From Aliisedimentitalea scapharcae (GTDB lineage: Bacteria > Pseudomonadota > Alphaproteobacteria > Rhodobacterales > Rhodobacteraceae), in contig NZ_CP123584.1 of assembly GCF_045277565.1 (NCBI RefSeq), positions 3,100,001 through 3,164,000 of the forward strand: DNA of 64,000 bases, written 5' to 3'. Each line of letters starts with the position of its first letter. The stretch's first letter is position 1. The notes beneath the pieces are model-generated. The model searched no databases, was not told the origin of the DNA, and saw only the letters and a list, made by a program, of their open reading frames with translations. Below, piece by piece: positions 16,505-25,760 of the stretch. The position numbers and the translations under genes were made by a program.

Positions 16505-17167
16505 TCATGCAAACAGGCGATCCACGATGTCTGGCAGGTCTTCGAACTGGTGCAACAGCGCCTCGGGCTCCAACGCGGCCATATCGTCGCCCGAGGGACC
16601 AAATGTCACCAGAACAGACGGCACACCGGCCGCGCGTGCGGTGTTGCGGTCTGTATCGCTGTCGCCAATCAGAACACATTTGTCCGGATGTCCTCCGGCC
16701 CGGCGCGCGGCTTCGAACAAGGGTTCGGGGTTGGGTTTGCGCACCGGCAATGTATCTGCCCCGATCATCGACGCAAAGGCATCGCGCACCCCAAGGGACT
16801 GCAGCAGCTGTTCAGCCAGGGCTTCGGGTTTGTTGGTGCAGATGCCCACGCCATAACCACGGGATTTCAACGCCTCGACCGTATCCATCGCACCGGGATA
16901 CATGAACGTGTGGAGGTCTATTGCCCCGCCATACGCCTCAAGAAGCACCGGGTAATAGGCGTCAATCGTGGCCAAATCATACTGCCCGACCCGCTTCAAC
17001 CCCTCTGTCAGCATCATCCGACCGCCGCGCAGCGCAATCCAGGAATCCGGTCCATGCGTCAATACATCCCCCAATCCCATTTGGCGGAAACAGGCATTTG
17101 CCGCTGCCAGCAGATCCCCGGACGTATCCGCCAATGTTCCGTCCAGATCAAAGATCACTGTTCGCAT
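16505..17167 (-). CDS. gph: Phosphoglycolate phosphatase (HAD superfamily)
   Basis: 220 residues starting MRTVIFDLDGTLADTSGD with GGAGG upstream. HAD motif I is FDLDGT with the nucleophile Asp7; motif II is GICTNKP; motif III lysine is in VRKPNPEP; motif IV is LIGDSDTDRNTA. It removes the phosphate of 2-phosphoglycolate from DNA repair or oxygenase side reactions. It is divergent from glmU with 130 bases between. HAD specificity is hard to fix from sequence, but length and motifs fit Gph. Confidence 0.88.
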   Translation of the reverse strand: MRTVIFDLDGTLADTSGDLLAAANACFRQMGLGDVLTHGPDSWIALRGGRMMLTEGLKRVGQYDLATIDAYYPVLLEAYGGAIDLHTFMYPGAMDTVEALKSRGYGVGICTNKPEALAEQLLQSLGVRDAFASMIGADTLPVRKPNPEPLFEAARRAGGHPDKCVLIGDSDTDRNTARAAGVPSVLVTFGPSGDDMAALEPEALLHQFEDLPDIVDRLFA

Positions 17168-17297
17168 GTCTGCCTCCGTTCGGCGCATTTCCGCCCTTTG
17201 ATGTTGCAGTTCGCAACCTTGTTTGATGCCGCCCTTGCTTGCGCCGCTGCGCCCAATGGATAAAAAGGCTGGGAGCAAAAGGCAAAGAGATTTGAAT

Positions 17298-18650
17298 ATG
17301 AGCACAGCACTGGTCATCCTGGCGGCAGGAAAAGGCACCCGGATGAATTCGGATCTGCCCAAGGTTCTTCACCCCATCGCCCAGGCGCCGATGCTGGCCC
17401 ATGCCCTGCGGGCCGGGGCTGCGCTGGACCCCGAACGCGTGGTTGTTGTCGCGGGACATGGGGCCGACGCTGTGACGCGCATGGTGAACGATCTCGACGA
17501 GACAGTGCAGGTGGTGCTGCAGACCGAACAGCTGGGCACCGCACATGCTGTGGATCAGGCCCGCGACGCGTTGGACGGGTTTACCGGGGATATTGTGGTT
17601 CTCTATGGTGACACGCCGTTCATCAGCGCCGACACATTGGAACGTATGATCGCCGCGCGCCAAAAGGCCGAACTGGTCATTCTGGGATTCGAAGCCGCTG
17701 ATCCCGCCCGCTATGGGCGTTTGGTGATGGATGGTGACAGCCTGGAACGCATTGTCGAATTCAAGGACGCATCAGACACGGAACGGGCCATTTCCTTTTG
17801 CAATTCAGGTCTGTTGGCCTGTGATGCTCAGGTTCTGTTCTCGCTGATTTCAAAGGTCGGAAATCAAAATGCGTCGGGTGAATATTATCTCACCGATGTG
17901 GTGGAACTGGCCCGGACGCAGGGACGTGCCGTCACGGCAGTCGCCTGTGACGAATCCGAAACGCTGGGTGTCAATTCACGTGCGGACCTGGCCCGCGCAG
18001 ATGCAGTGTTCCAGGCGCGCGCCCGCGCCGAACTTCTGGATCTGGGTGTCACGCTGATGGCACCTGAAACCGTTTATCTGGCCTATGATACGGTGATTGG
18101 TCGCGATACGGTGATCGAACCCAATGTGGTCTTTGGTCCTGACGTGACGGTCGAGACCGGCACCACCATCCGCGCTTTTTCACATCTCGAAGGCTGTCAC
18201 GTCAGCCGGGGGGCCGTGGTCGGCCCATACGCCCGACTGCGCCCGGGAACCGAACTGGCCGAGAATGCCAAGATCGGCAATTTCGTCGAAATCAAAAACG
18301 CCGAAATAGCGGCCGGTGCCAAGGTCAATCACCTCAGCTATATCGGAGATGCCAGCGTCGGTGCCGGCACCAACATCGGTGCCGGTACAATCACCTGCAA
18401 CTATGATGGCGTGATGAAGCACCGCACTCAGATCGGCGCAGATACGTTTATCGGGTCCAACACTTGCCTCGTGGCCCCCGTAAAGATTGGCAACGACGCC
18501 ATGACGGCCACTGGAACAGTTGTCACCAAGGATGTCGAGGACGGCGCATTGGCGTTGGCCCGCACACCACAGGTGAACAAACCGGGCAGCGCCAGGAAAT
18601 TGATGCAGATTCTGAAGGCCAAGAAACTGAGATTGAAAAAGGGGCAGTAA
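17298..18650 (+). CDS. glmU: Bifunctional UDP-N-acetylglucosamine pyrophosphorylase / glucosamine-1-phosphate acetyltransferase
   Basis: 450 residues making UDP-GlcNAc, the precursor of peptidoglycan and lipid A. The N-terminal uridylyltransferase domain has LVILAAGKGTRMNSDLPKVL and the QTEQLGTAHAV loop. The C-terminal left-handed beta-helix has hexapeptide repeats and the active-site stretch RLRPGTELAENAKIGNFVEIK. GAGTITCNYDGVMKHRT is also present. The ATG at 17298 gives the canonical MSTALVILAAGKG start. The stop is two bases before glmS, so the UDP-GlcNAc genes form one operon. Confidence 0.97.
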   Translation: MSTALVILAAGKGTRMNSDLPKVLHPIAQAPMLAHALRAGAALDPERVVVVAGHGADAVTRMVNDLDETVQVVLQTEQLGTAHAVDQARDALDGFTGDIVVLYGDTPFISADTLERMIAARQKAELVILGFEAADPARYGRLVMDGDSLERIVEFKDASDTERAISFCNSGLLACDAQVLFSLISKVGNQNASGEYYLTDVVELARTQGRAVTAVACDESETLGVNSRADLARADAVFQARARAELLDLGVTLMAPETVYLAYDTVIGRDTVIEPNVVFGPDVTVETGTTIRAFSHLEGCHVSRGAVVGPYARLRPGTELAENAKIGNFVEIKNAEIAAGAKVNHLSYIGDASVGAGTNIGAGTITCNYDGVMKHRTQIGADTFIGSNTCLVAPVKIGNDAMTATGTVVTKDVEDGALALARTPQVNKPGSARKLMQILKAKKLRLKKGQ

Positions 18651-18652
18651 CC

Positions 18653-20476
18653 ATGTGTGGAATTGTCGGAATTCTGAGCAACCACGAAGCTGCGCCAACG
18701 CTTGTCGAAGCTCTCAAACGGCTGGAATACCGGGGCTATGACAGCGCCGGCATCGCGACCGTCAACAAGGGAAAGCTGGGACGTCGGCGTGCCGTGGGCA
18801 AGCTGGTCAACCTCAACGACCTGTTGGTGCATGACCCGCTGCCTGGCAAATCCGGAATTGGCCATACCCGCTGGGCCACCCATGGTGCCCCGACCGTTTC
18901 CAATGCCCACCCGCACCGCGCGGGCTGTGTTGCCGTGGTTCACAATGGGATCATCGAGAATTATCGCGACTTGCGCGGCGAGTTGTCAGAGTGCGGGATC
19001 GAATTCCAGACCGAAACCGACACCGAAACCGTGGCGTTGCTGACTGAACGCTATATCACCGACGGACTGGACCCGGTCGAGGCGGCTTTCAAAGCCCTGG
19101 ACCGGCTCGAGGGTGCGTTTGCGCTGGCGTTTTTGTTTGACGGTGAAGAAGACCTGATTGTCGCCGCGCGCAAGGGCTCTCCGTTGGCCATCGGCCATGG
19201 AGATGGCGAAATGTATGTGGGCAGCGATGCCATTGCGCTGGCGCCTCTGACCGACCGCATCACCTATCTGGAAGAGGGCGACCGCGCGATTGTCACCCGG
19301 AGCGGGGTCGAAATCCGGGATCAGCATGGCGCGTTGGCCAATCGTAACTTGCGCACCATCCAGATTGACACATCCCAGGTCGATAAGGGCGGGCACAAAC
19401 ATTACATGGCCAAAGAGATCGCGGAACAGCCCCATGTGATCGCCGAAGCCATCCGCCATTACCTGCCGGTTGGCGATGATATGGTGCACCTGCCCGGCGA
19501 CGGGATCGATTTCACCAAGGTCCAACGCCTGACCATGGTGGCCTGTGGCACCGCCTATTACGCCTGTCTCACGGCCAAATACTGGTTCGAAAAAATCGCC
19601 CGCCTGCCGGTCGAAGTCGATGTCGCAAGCGAATTCCGCTATCGCGAACCTCCGATCACAGAGGGCACCCTGGCATTGTTTGTCAGCCAATCCGGGGAAA
19701 CAGCGGATACGTTGGCCGCCCTGCGATTTTGTCAGGACAAGGCCGACAAGATCGTGTCGGTTGTCAATGTGCCCGAAAGCTCGATCGCGCGCGAGAGCGA
19801 CCTTGCCTTGCCCATCTATGCCGGGGTGGAAATCGGCGTTGCCTCGACCAAGGCCTTTACCTGTCAGTTGGCCGTGCTCTTGATGCTGGCGCTGAAGGCG
19901 GCCAATGATCGCGGCGAAATCAGCGCCGAAGATTTGGCCGATCATGTATCCGGATTGCGCGGATTGCCGAATACACTGAATACGGCGTTGGAACAAAACG
20001 ATGCGATACAGCAAGCGGCCCAACATCTGAGTGAAGCCCGGGATGTGCTGTTTCTGGGGCGTGGCGTGATGTATCCGCTCGCCCATGAAGGCGCATTGAA
20101 ACTGAAAGAAATCAGCTATATACATGCCGAAGCTTATGCATCAGGTGAACTCAAGCATGGTCCCATCGCCCTGATTGATCAACACATGCCGGTGGTCGTT
20201 TTGGCCCCACGTGACGCCCTGTTCGACAAGACCGTCTCCAATATGCAGGAGGTCATGGCCCGCAAAGGAAAGGTGCTGTTGGTCTCGGACAAGGACGGGT
20301 TGGACGAAGCCAGGGACGGCACCTGGATCACCATACAGATGCCGCCGATCATGGAAAACCTGACCCCGATCCTCTATTCTATTCCGGCCCAGTTGTTGGC
20401 CTATCACACGGCGGTCGCCAAAGGCACCGATGTGGATCAACCCCGTAACCTGGCAAAATCAGTAACGGTGGAATAA
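18653..20476 (+). CDS. glmS: Glutamine--fructose-6-phosphate aminotransferase (isomerizing)
   Basis: 607 residues beginning MCGIVGILSN, so Cys2 becomes the N-terminal nucleophile of the glutaminase domain after Met removal. The glutaminase part has LEYRGYDSAGIA, GHTRWATHGAP and HNGIIENY. Two SIS domains follow (VACGTAYYACLTAKYW, FVSQSGETADTLAAL, GRGVMYPLAHEGALKLKEISYIHAEAY). The C-terminus DQPRNLAKSVTVE is the conserved tail. It supplies glucosamine-6-phosphate for GlmU's pathway. It is coupled to glmU by a 2-base gap, with no leader and no glmS ribozyme. Confidence 0.98.
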   Translation: MCGIVGILSNHEAAPTLVEALKRLEYRGYDSAGIATVNKGKLGRRRAVGKLVNLNDLLVHDPLPGKSGIGHTRWATHGAPTVSNAHPHRAGCVAVVHNGIIENYRDLRGELSECGIEFQTETDTETVALLTERYITDGLDPVEAAFKALDRLEGAFALAFLFDGEEDLIVAARKGSPLAIGHGDGEMYVGSDAIALAPLTDRITYLEEGDRAIVTRSGVEIRDQHGALANRNLRTIQIDTSQVDKGGHKHYMAKEIAEQPHVIAEAIRHYLPVGDDMVHLPGDGIDFTKVQRLTMVACGTAYYACLTAKYWFEKIARLPVEVDVASEFRYREPPITEGTLALFVSQSGETADTLAALRFCQDKADKIVSVVNVPESSIARESDLALPIYAGVEIGVASTKAFTCQLAVLLMLALKAANDRGEISAEDLADHVSGLRGLPNTLNTALEQNDAIQQAAQHLSEARDVLFLGRGVMYPLAHEGALKLKEISYIHAEAYASGELKHGPIALIDQHMPVVVLAPRDALFDKTVSNMQEVMARKGKVLLVSDKDGLDEARDGTWITIQMPPIMENLTPILYSIPAQLLAYHTAVAKGTDVDQPRNLAKSVTVE

Positions 20477-20493
20477 CCCAAAGGAACACACGG

Positions 20494-21042
20494 ATGTCCA
20501 AACAATTCGACCGGATTCATGACGACCACCGCAGCTTCATAGAAGCTCAGCAGATGTTCTTTTCCGGCTCGGCTGCGCCGGACGGACGGGTCAACATCTC
20601 TCCCAAAGGGATGGACAGCCTGCGGGTGATGGGGACCAATCGGATCCTCTGGCTGAATCTGACCGGGTCCGGGAATGAAACTGCCGGCCATCTGCTGGAA
20701 CACCCCCGGATGACGCTGATGTGGTGTTCTTTTACCACCCGCCCGCTGATCCTGCGCTGCTATGGCACGGCCAGAACGGTTCAGATCACGGACAGCGAGT
20801 GGGAGTCGCTGGCACAGAATTTTCCACCGCACCGCAGCGCCCGCCAGATCTATGACGTCAGCGTGGACCTGGTGCAGACGTCCTGCGGTTATGCGGTGCC
20901 CTTTATGGAGTATGTCTCGGAACGCGACACCATGCAGAAATGGGTGGATGGGAAATCCGATGACGACATCCGCTCCTATTGGGCGGAAAAGAACACGCGG
21001 ACGCTGGATGGGAAATCAACCGGAGTCCCTGTTGCCGACTGA
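20494..21042 (+). CDS. Pyridoxamine 5'-phosphate oxidase-related FMN-binding protein
   Basis: 182 residues with the split-barrel PNPOx fold: FIEAQQMFFSGSAAPDGRVNISPKG at the start, then RVMGTNRILWLNLTGSGNETAGHLLEHPRMTLMWCSF and PLILRCYGTARTV. This subfamily is usually annotated as a general flavin- or F420-type oxidoreductase; the substrate is unknown. The ATG follows AAGGA. It starts 17 bases after glmS on the same strand and may be cotranscribed with it. It lacks features of the biosynthetic PdxH. Confidence 0.75.
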   Translation: MSKQFDRIHDDHRSFIEAQQMFFSGSAAPDGRVNISPKGMDSLRVMGTNRILWLNLTGSGNETAGHLLEHPRMTLMWCSFTTRPLILRCYGTARTVQITDSEWESLAQNFPPHRSARQIYDVSVDLVQTSCGYAVPFMEYVSERDTMQKWVDGKSDDDIRSYWAEKNTRTLDGKSTGVPVAD

Positions 21043-21205
21043 CCGGTTACCCCAGGACACTCATTCGGATTTCACCCGCTGCCCCTGCACAGTTCCGCTG
21101 CCGAACCGCACCTCACGGTGTTTTCACGAGATGCCAGGCCAAAAGTGGGTAGCGTATTCTTGATTTAAAACCATCGACCGAAGGGATGATCCCGGCCAAA
21201 TGTTA

Positions 21206-21925
21206 TCAATCCTTGATATACAGGACATCCCCATGTCGTGGCACTTGAACATATCGATGTGACGCCAATCGAAAGCCACGGGCCTTCATATGCGCATCGA
21301 TATCTTCGAACTTGGAGCCACCCTCGTACATTGGAACCCGGCTGACTTCGCATTTGCACTGGGCAAATTGTTGCAGGAGATCCCCCAGCCCGCGCAACAC
21401 CGGCAATTCGTGCCCCTGCACATCCACAACCAGCATCGACCGGTTTGCCTGGTCCAGATCAATACCGTGACGCGCCAGGATGTCTGGCAGCGTGCGGGTT
21501 TTCAACGCCAAAACTTCTCCGGTTTCCTGGCTGTGCGGGAACCGTTCGCGATAAGTATCGGTCGATGCGTGAATGGATGAGCTGCTGCCATCCCCGTTGA
21601 ACCGATTGAACTGCACCTCTTCGCCTGCTTCCGCCGATACCAACGCATTTTCGCACAGGTGCCGGGTGGTTCCGTTGCGGTCCGCCAAAATTCCCTGCAA
21701 CTTGGAAAATGTGTCTGGGTCGGCCTCGACCCACAACACGGTTCTGGCACCACATTCCTCGTAAAACCAGGCATCTTCGGCCCAATGTGCCCCAACATGC
21801 ACCACCAGATCGATCGGAGCCCGTCGACGCATCAACAGTTCGTATTTCGAGGCCCGGAAATATTTGCGCCAGCTGTCCGGCACCAATTTCTTGGCACCCC
21901 GTTCCACCCCTTTGAGAAAACGCAT
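21206..21925 (-). CDS. FkbM-family methyltransferase
   Basis: About 239 residues. The SAM-binding motif region is IDLVVHVGAHWAEDAWFYEECGARTVLWVEADPDTF, followed by LVSAEAGEEVQFNRF and SMLVVDVQGHELPVLRGLGDLL, the FkbM pattern. Such enzymes O-methylate sugars or other small molecules; the acceptor is not inferable here. GGAG six bases before the ATG at 21925 favours this start over 21985, which would overlap the divergent AlkD-like gene. Confidence 0.75.
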   Translation of the reverse strand: MRFLKGVERGAKKLVPDSWRKYFRASKYELLMRRRAPIDLVVHVGAHWAEDAWFYEECGARTVLWVEADPDTFSKLQGILADRNGTTRHLCENALVSAEAGEEVQFNRFNGDGSSSSIHASTDTYRERFPHSQETGEVLALKTRTLPDILARHGIDLDQANRSMLVVDVQGHELPVLRGLGDLLQQFAQCKCEVSRVPMYEGGSKFEDIDAHMKARGFRLASHRYVQVPRHGDVLYIKD

Positions 21926-21983
21926 CTCGTACTCCAACTCGCTTTGCCATCTCTTTATCAGCCCCCTTGATCGGGGAAAACCC

Positions 21984-22697
21984 ATGGCTATGCTGCGCGC
22001 TCTGACAGGAGCACAAAAAATGCATCATCCCTATCTGGCCGAGATCCAGGCCCATGCCGATCCCGAACGGGCCACAGGCCAGGCCGCCTATCACAAGGTC
22101 GAGCGCCCTTACCTTGGGGTCGCCAACCCGGTGTTGAACGATCTGACCAAGACCTGGCGCCAGACGTTGGATGTCGAACAGCGGATCGCCGTGGCAGATG
22201 GGCTGTGGCAGACCAACATTCACGAAGCCCGCATCGCAGCGGCCAAGCTGTTGACCCAGGCCCGCATCCGGCCCGATGACGGCGTCTGGGACCTGCTTTG
22301 CAGCTGGATGCCGGATTTTGACGGCTGGGCGATTGCCGATCATGTATGCATGGCAATGCAGAAACGGCTGACTGCTGACCCGACCCGGTTGGATCACGTC
22401 GAAGGCTGGACAACTTCAGATCAAATGTGGACCCGGCGTGCGGCTCTGGTGGCCACCCTGCCCTGGACCAAACAAAACCACCCCAAACCTGCGGAACTGG
22501 CCGCGCGCGACCGGGTTCTGGGCTGGGCTGCGGGGTATGTGCCCGACCGCGAATGGTTCATGCAAAAGGCCGTCGCCTGGTGGTTGCGGGATCTGTCCAA
22601 ACATGACCCCGATCGGGTTCGGGCATTTCTGGCCATTCATGGCGAGGCCTTGAAACCCTTTGCCCGCAAGGAAGCCGGCCGATTGCTGCCAGATTGA
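21984..22697 (+). CDS. AlkD-like DNA alkylation repair protein
   Basis: 237 residues with HEAT-like repeats of the AlkD type: QTNIHEARIAAAKLLTQARI, DGVWDLLCSWMPDFDGWAIADHV, MWTRRAALVATLPW and FMQKAVAWWLRDLSKHDPDRVRAFL. AlkD removes N3- and N7-alkyl purines without base flipping. The match is by repeat pattern and conserved Trp/Asp/Arg residues. A second ATG six bases later (21990) is an alternative start. It is divergent from the FkbM gene with about 58 bases between, and its stop is 17 bases from the convergent lipoprotein gene. Confidence 0.78.
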   Translation: MAMLRALTGAQKMHHPYLAEIQAHADPERATGQAAYHKVERPYLGVANPVLNDLTKTWRQTLDVEQRIAVADGLWQTNIHEARIAAAKLLTQARIRPDDGVWDLLCSWMPDFDGWAIADHVCMAMQKRLTADPTRLDHVEGWTTSDQMWTRRAALVATLPWTKQNHPKPAELAARDRVLGWAAGYVPDREWFMQKAVAWWLRDLSKHDPDRVRAFLAIHGEALKPFARKEAGRLLPD

Positions 22698-22714
22698 GCC
22701 CCAAAGGGTGCGGC

Positions 22715-23182
22715 TCAGAACGCAGGAAAGGCCCGGATTTCAACCAGTTCTGTCAGCGGGATTCCCAACTGGCGCATCGCGTCCAGCGACAGGCGGCTTC
22801 CTGCGGTTTCGGCTCCGGCAATCGGTTTGAGCGCCACCCGCAGTTCGGCACCGGTTCCGGCAAACACCACACGCCCGGCCTGCTCATTGCCCACCAGCGG
22901 TGTTTCCATCCACAAACCCGGGATTGACGGATCGCCCAGACCGGCAATGGTCGTAACCCCCGAAGCCGGCAGGCTACTGGGCCCAGACGGGAGCGGGGTG
23001 ACGTCGCCGGACTGCTCTGTCGGCAGCGCCTCTTCGGTCACGGCATCGGGCGCAGGCACCGCCGTTTGGGTTGGTTCGGCCTTGGGCGCAGGTTTTAGAA
23101 ACCCGCCCAGATCACTGGCGGTGTTGCGAACATTATCGCAACCAAACATCAAAAGCGGGAGGGTAAGGATCAAGTATCGCAT
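22715..23182 (-). CDS. Putative lipoprotein of unknown function
   Basis: 155 residues. The N-terminus MRYLILTLPLLMFGCDN is a lipoprotein signal with lipobox LMFGC and Cys15. Asp at +2 may hint at inner-membrane retention by enterobacterial rules, which need not hold here. A Pro/Ala/Thr-rich linker (residues 25-75) leads to a compact C-terminal domain (IPGLWMETPLV...RVVFAGTGAELRVAL...SRLSLDAMRQLGIPLTELVEIRAF) resembling a small beta-barrel. The function is unknown. It is divergent from moaA with 91 bases between. Confidence 0.7.
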   Translation of the reverse strand: MRYLILTLPLLMFGCDNVRNTASDLGGFLKPAPKAEPTQTAVPAPDAVTEEALPTEQSGDVTPLPSGPSSLPASGVTTIAGLGDPSIPGLWMETPLVGNEQAGRVVFAGTGAELRVALKPIAGAETAGSRLSLDAMRQLGIPLTELVEIRAFPAF

Positions 23183-23273
23183 GACGCCAGATGTAGCCGG
23201 GCTGACGTCCTATGACCAGTAGGAACACCATATTGCCCTTGCCGCTGGCAAGGCTCCGCTTTACCTATAGGAC

Positions 23274-24284
23274 ATGAACGCTCCGCTGATAGATCCCTTC
23301 GCCCGCGCGATCACGTATTTGCGCGTTTCGGTCACTGACAGATGTGACTTCCGCTGTGTGTATTGCATGTCGGAAAACATGACGTTTCTGCCCAAGAAAG
23401 AACTACTGACGCTCGAAGAGCTGGACCGCATGTGTTCGACCTTTGTCAACCTTGGGGTTCAGAAGCTGCGGATTACCGGAGGCGAACCTCTGGTGCGTCG
23501 CGATATCATGACGTTCTTTCGGTCGATGTCGCGCCATTTGGACAGTGGAGCGCTCCAGGAACTGACCTTGACCACCAATGGATCGCAGCTGGCCCGCTTT
23601 GCCGATGATCTCTATGCGGCCGGGGTGCGACGGGTGAACATCTCTCTCGACACGTTGGATGAACAGAAATTCGCCGATGTGACCCGCTGGGGCCGCCTGC
23701 CACAGGTGCTCAAGGGTATCGACGCCGCACAAAAAGCCGGGCTTCGGGTCAAGATCAACGCCGTCGCGCTCAAAGGATTCAACGAAGAGGAGCTTCCCGC
23801 CATCACGCAATGGTGCGCCGATCGCGACATGGACCTGACGTGGATCGAAGTCATGCCCATGGGCGAAGACATGGGCGACGAAAAGCGGATCGGTCAGTAT
23901 TGGTCGCTCAAGGACGTGCGGGCCACCTATGCGCAGCATTACACGATCACCGATCTGGCGGAACGCTCTGGCGGGCCCGCCCGCTATGTGCGGCTCGAAG
24001 AGACCGGGCAGAAAATCGGCTTTATCACCCCGCTCAGCCATAACTTCTGTGAAAGCTGCAATCGGGTGCGTCTGACCTGCACCGGTGATCTGTATATGTG
24101 TCTTGGCCAGGAAGATATGGCGGACCTGCGCGGGGCTCTGCGTGACAACCCGGATGATCCCACAGTTCTGGAGGCGGCAATCCGCCAGGCCATCACCCTG
24201 AAGCCCAAAGGCCATGACTTTGATTATTCGCGCCAAAAAGCGGATGGGACAATGTCCCGACACATGAGCCACACCGGCGGCTGA
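23274..24284 (+). CDS. moaA: GTP 3',8-cyclase (molybdenum cofactor biosynthesis)
   Basis: A radical-SAM enzyme of 336 residues that turns GTP into the cyclic intermediate of molybdopterin synthesis. The N-terminal cluster CDFRCVYC is at about residues 24-31, and the GGEP motif is in LRITGGEPLVRRDI. The C-terminal cluster CESCNRVRLTCTGDLYMC (C-x2-C-x13-C) binds GTP. The protein ends in Gly-Gly, as required for activity. The product is needed by the molybdenum hydroxylase at 50326-53034. A dispersed repeat follows it. Confidence 0.97.
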   Translation: MNAPLIDPFARAITYLRVSVTDRCDFRCVYCMSENMTFLPKKELLTLEELDRMCSTFVNLGVQKLRITGGEPLVRRDIMTFFRSMSRHLDSGALQELTLTTNGSQLARFADDLYAAGVRRVNISLDTLDEQKFADVTRWGRLPQVLKGIDAAQKAGLRVKINAVALKGFNEEELPAITQWCADRDMDLTWIEVMPMGEDMGDEKRIGQYWSLKDVRATYAQHYTITDLAERSGGPARYVRLEETGQKIGFITPLSHNFCESCNRVRLTCTGDLYMCLGQEDMADLRGALRDNPDDPTVLEAAIRQAITLKPKGHDFDYSRQKADGTMSRHMSHTGG

Positions 24285-24350
24285 GCGCGCCTTGACCTGC
24301 AATGGACGGCTTGTCTTTGCGTCGGGAACAGGGTCGCGCTGCGCGCGATG

Positions 24351-24384
24351 CCTCCGGCGGAGGTATTTGGGACCAGAAAGAAGA
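24351..24384 (-). repeat. Dispersed intergenic repeat, copy C
   Basis: On the minus strand CTTCTTTCTGGTCCCAAATA then CCTCCGCCGGAGG, which is itself a palindrome. It lies in the 171-base gap between moaA and waaA and is almost identical in its core to the copies at 6011 and 26804. Confidence 0.7.
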
Positions 24385-24455
24385 CAGGGGCCCACGTCCC
24401 ATTGGGATCCATTGTGGACCGCGACGGCAGAACGCGCGAGCGAAGTGAGACGACC

Positions 24456-25760
24456 ATGAGCGACGGATTGCCCGGGGCGACGCCCCTGTTGCGGATTTAC
24501 AGGGGAGCGACGCGGGGATTGGCCCCGATTGCGGGTTTTCTGGCGATGCGCAAACTGGCCCGCCACGGTGTTTCTCCAACACGCCAGCGCGAGCGAATGG
24601 GCCACGCCAGCCTGCCGCGTCCCGATGGAACGCTTGTCTGGTTGCACGGTGCCTCTGTCGGGGAAAGCCTGTCTGCAGTGACCTTGGTTTCCCGGATGGC
24701 CGCGGCGCTGCCAGATGCGGAATTTCTGATCACGTCAGGAACCGCGACCTCTGCCAAGTTGGTTGAACAAAGGTTGCCATCCCGCACCCGTCATCAATTC
24801 GCCGCGCTTGATGCGCCGGGGCCCGTGCGCCGGTTTTTGAAACATTGGCGTCCAACCGCCGCGATTTTTGTCGAAAGCGAATTGTGGCCCGTGACCCTGC
24901 GGGACACCCGGAAAACCGGAGCGAAACTGGCTCTGGTCAACGCGCGTCTATCGACCAAATCCGTAGAAAGTTGGAGCAAGTATCCTGAAACGGCCCGATC
25001 CGTGATGGATTTGTTTTCCGTACTTCTGACACAGAATTCCGAAATGGCGACGCACCTGCGCAAGATGGGCGCAGCACCCGATCGAATCCGCCCAGGCAGT
25101 AATCTCAAGGCCTTTTCCGCGCCTCTCCCCATAGACGGGGCCGCGCTCGCGCAGATTCGTCAACAGTTGGCGGAACGCCCGGTCTGGGTGGCCAGCTCGA
25201 CCCATCGCGGCGAAGAGGAGGTCGTGTTACAGGCTCATCGGCATCTTTTGAACCCCCGCCCTGACCTGTGCCTGGTTCTGGCTCCCCGCCATCCCGAACG
25301 CGGCGATGAGGTCAGCCGGCTGGTGCATGACGCAGGGCTGAGTATGTCGCGCCGTAGCCACAACGAAAGCTCGGAACATGGTGTTCAGGTGTATCTGGCC
25401 GATACGCTGGGCGAATTGGGCATATGGTATGCCTTGTCCCCAATCGTCTTTCTAGGCGGCTCTTTACAGCCGATCGGTGGTCACAACCCGTTCGAAGTCG
25501 CCCGTGCCAATGCCGCGGTCATCAGCGGGCCTGGCGTGCAAAATTTCGCTGAAACCTTTGATGCGCTCAAAGTGTCAGGAGGTGCCATCGAAGTGTCGGA
25601 TGCTCCATCTCTGGCGGCGGCTGTTGATCGTTGGCTGACTGACGCGTCCAGCCTGGAACAGGCCCGCGCCGCCTGTTCAACGCTCGCGGCGCGCCAGGAC
25701 AGCGCTCTGGATGGCGTCGTGGAGACCCTGTGTCGAGCGTTGGAGCTGAATGATGGCTGA
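24456..25760 (+). CDS. waaA: 3-deoxy-D-manno-octulosonic acid (Kdo) transferase
   Basis: 434 residues adding Kdo to lipid IVA, the first step of the LPS inner core, on the inner face of the cytoplasmic membrane. Diagnostic stretches: LVWLHGASVGESLSAVTLV, FLITSGTATSAKLVEQRLP, AIFVESELWPVTLRDTRKTGAKLALVNARLS, LVLAPRHPERGDEV, FLGGSLQPIGGHNPFEVARANAAVISGP. The ATG at 24456 gives MSDGLPGATPLLRIY; the longer reading from 24348 runs through repeat copy C. Its stop overlaps the start of the next glycosyltransferase, forming a two-gene LPS unit. Confidence 0.93.
   Translation: MSDGLPGATPLLRIYRGATRGLAPIAGFLAMRKLARHGVSPTRQRERMGHASLPRPDGTLVWLHGASVGESLSAVTLVSRMAAALPDAEFLITSGTATSAKLVEQRLPSRTRHQFAALDAPGPVRRFLKHWRPTAAIFVESELWPVTLRDTRKTGAKLALVNARLSTKSVESWSKYPETARSVMDLFSVLLTQNSEMATHLRKMGAAPDRIRPGSNLKAFSAPLPIDGAALAQIRQQLAERPVWVASSTHRGEEEVVLQAHRHLLNPRPDLCLVLAPRHPERGDEVSRLVHDAGLSMSRRSHNESSEHGVQVYLADTLGELGIWYALSPIVFLGGSLQPIGGHNPFEVARANAAVISGPGVQNFAETFDALKVSGGAIEVSDAPSLAAAVDRWLTDASSLEQARAACSTLAARQDSALDGVVETLCRALELNDG

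Noticed and set aside
18986..20125. Long minus-strand open frame opposite glmS
   Set aside because: It is antisense to glmS, whose motifs and reading frame are certain, and it has no recognisable domain.
17168..20476. glmS ribozyme or glucosamine-6-phosphate riboswitch
   Set aside because: glmS follows glmU after two bases, so there is no leader to hold one; such riboswitches are from Gram-positive bacteria.
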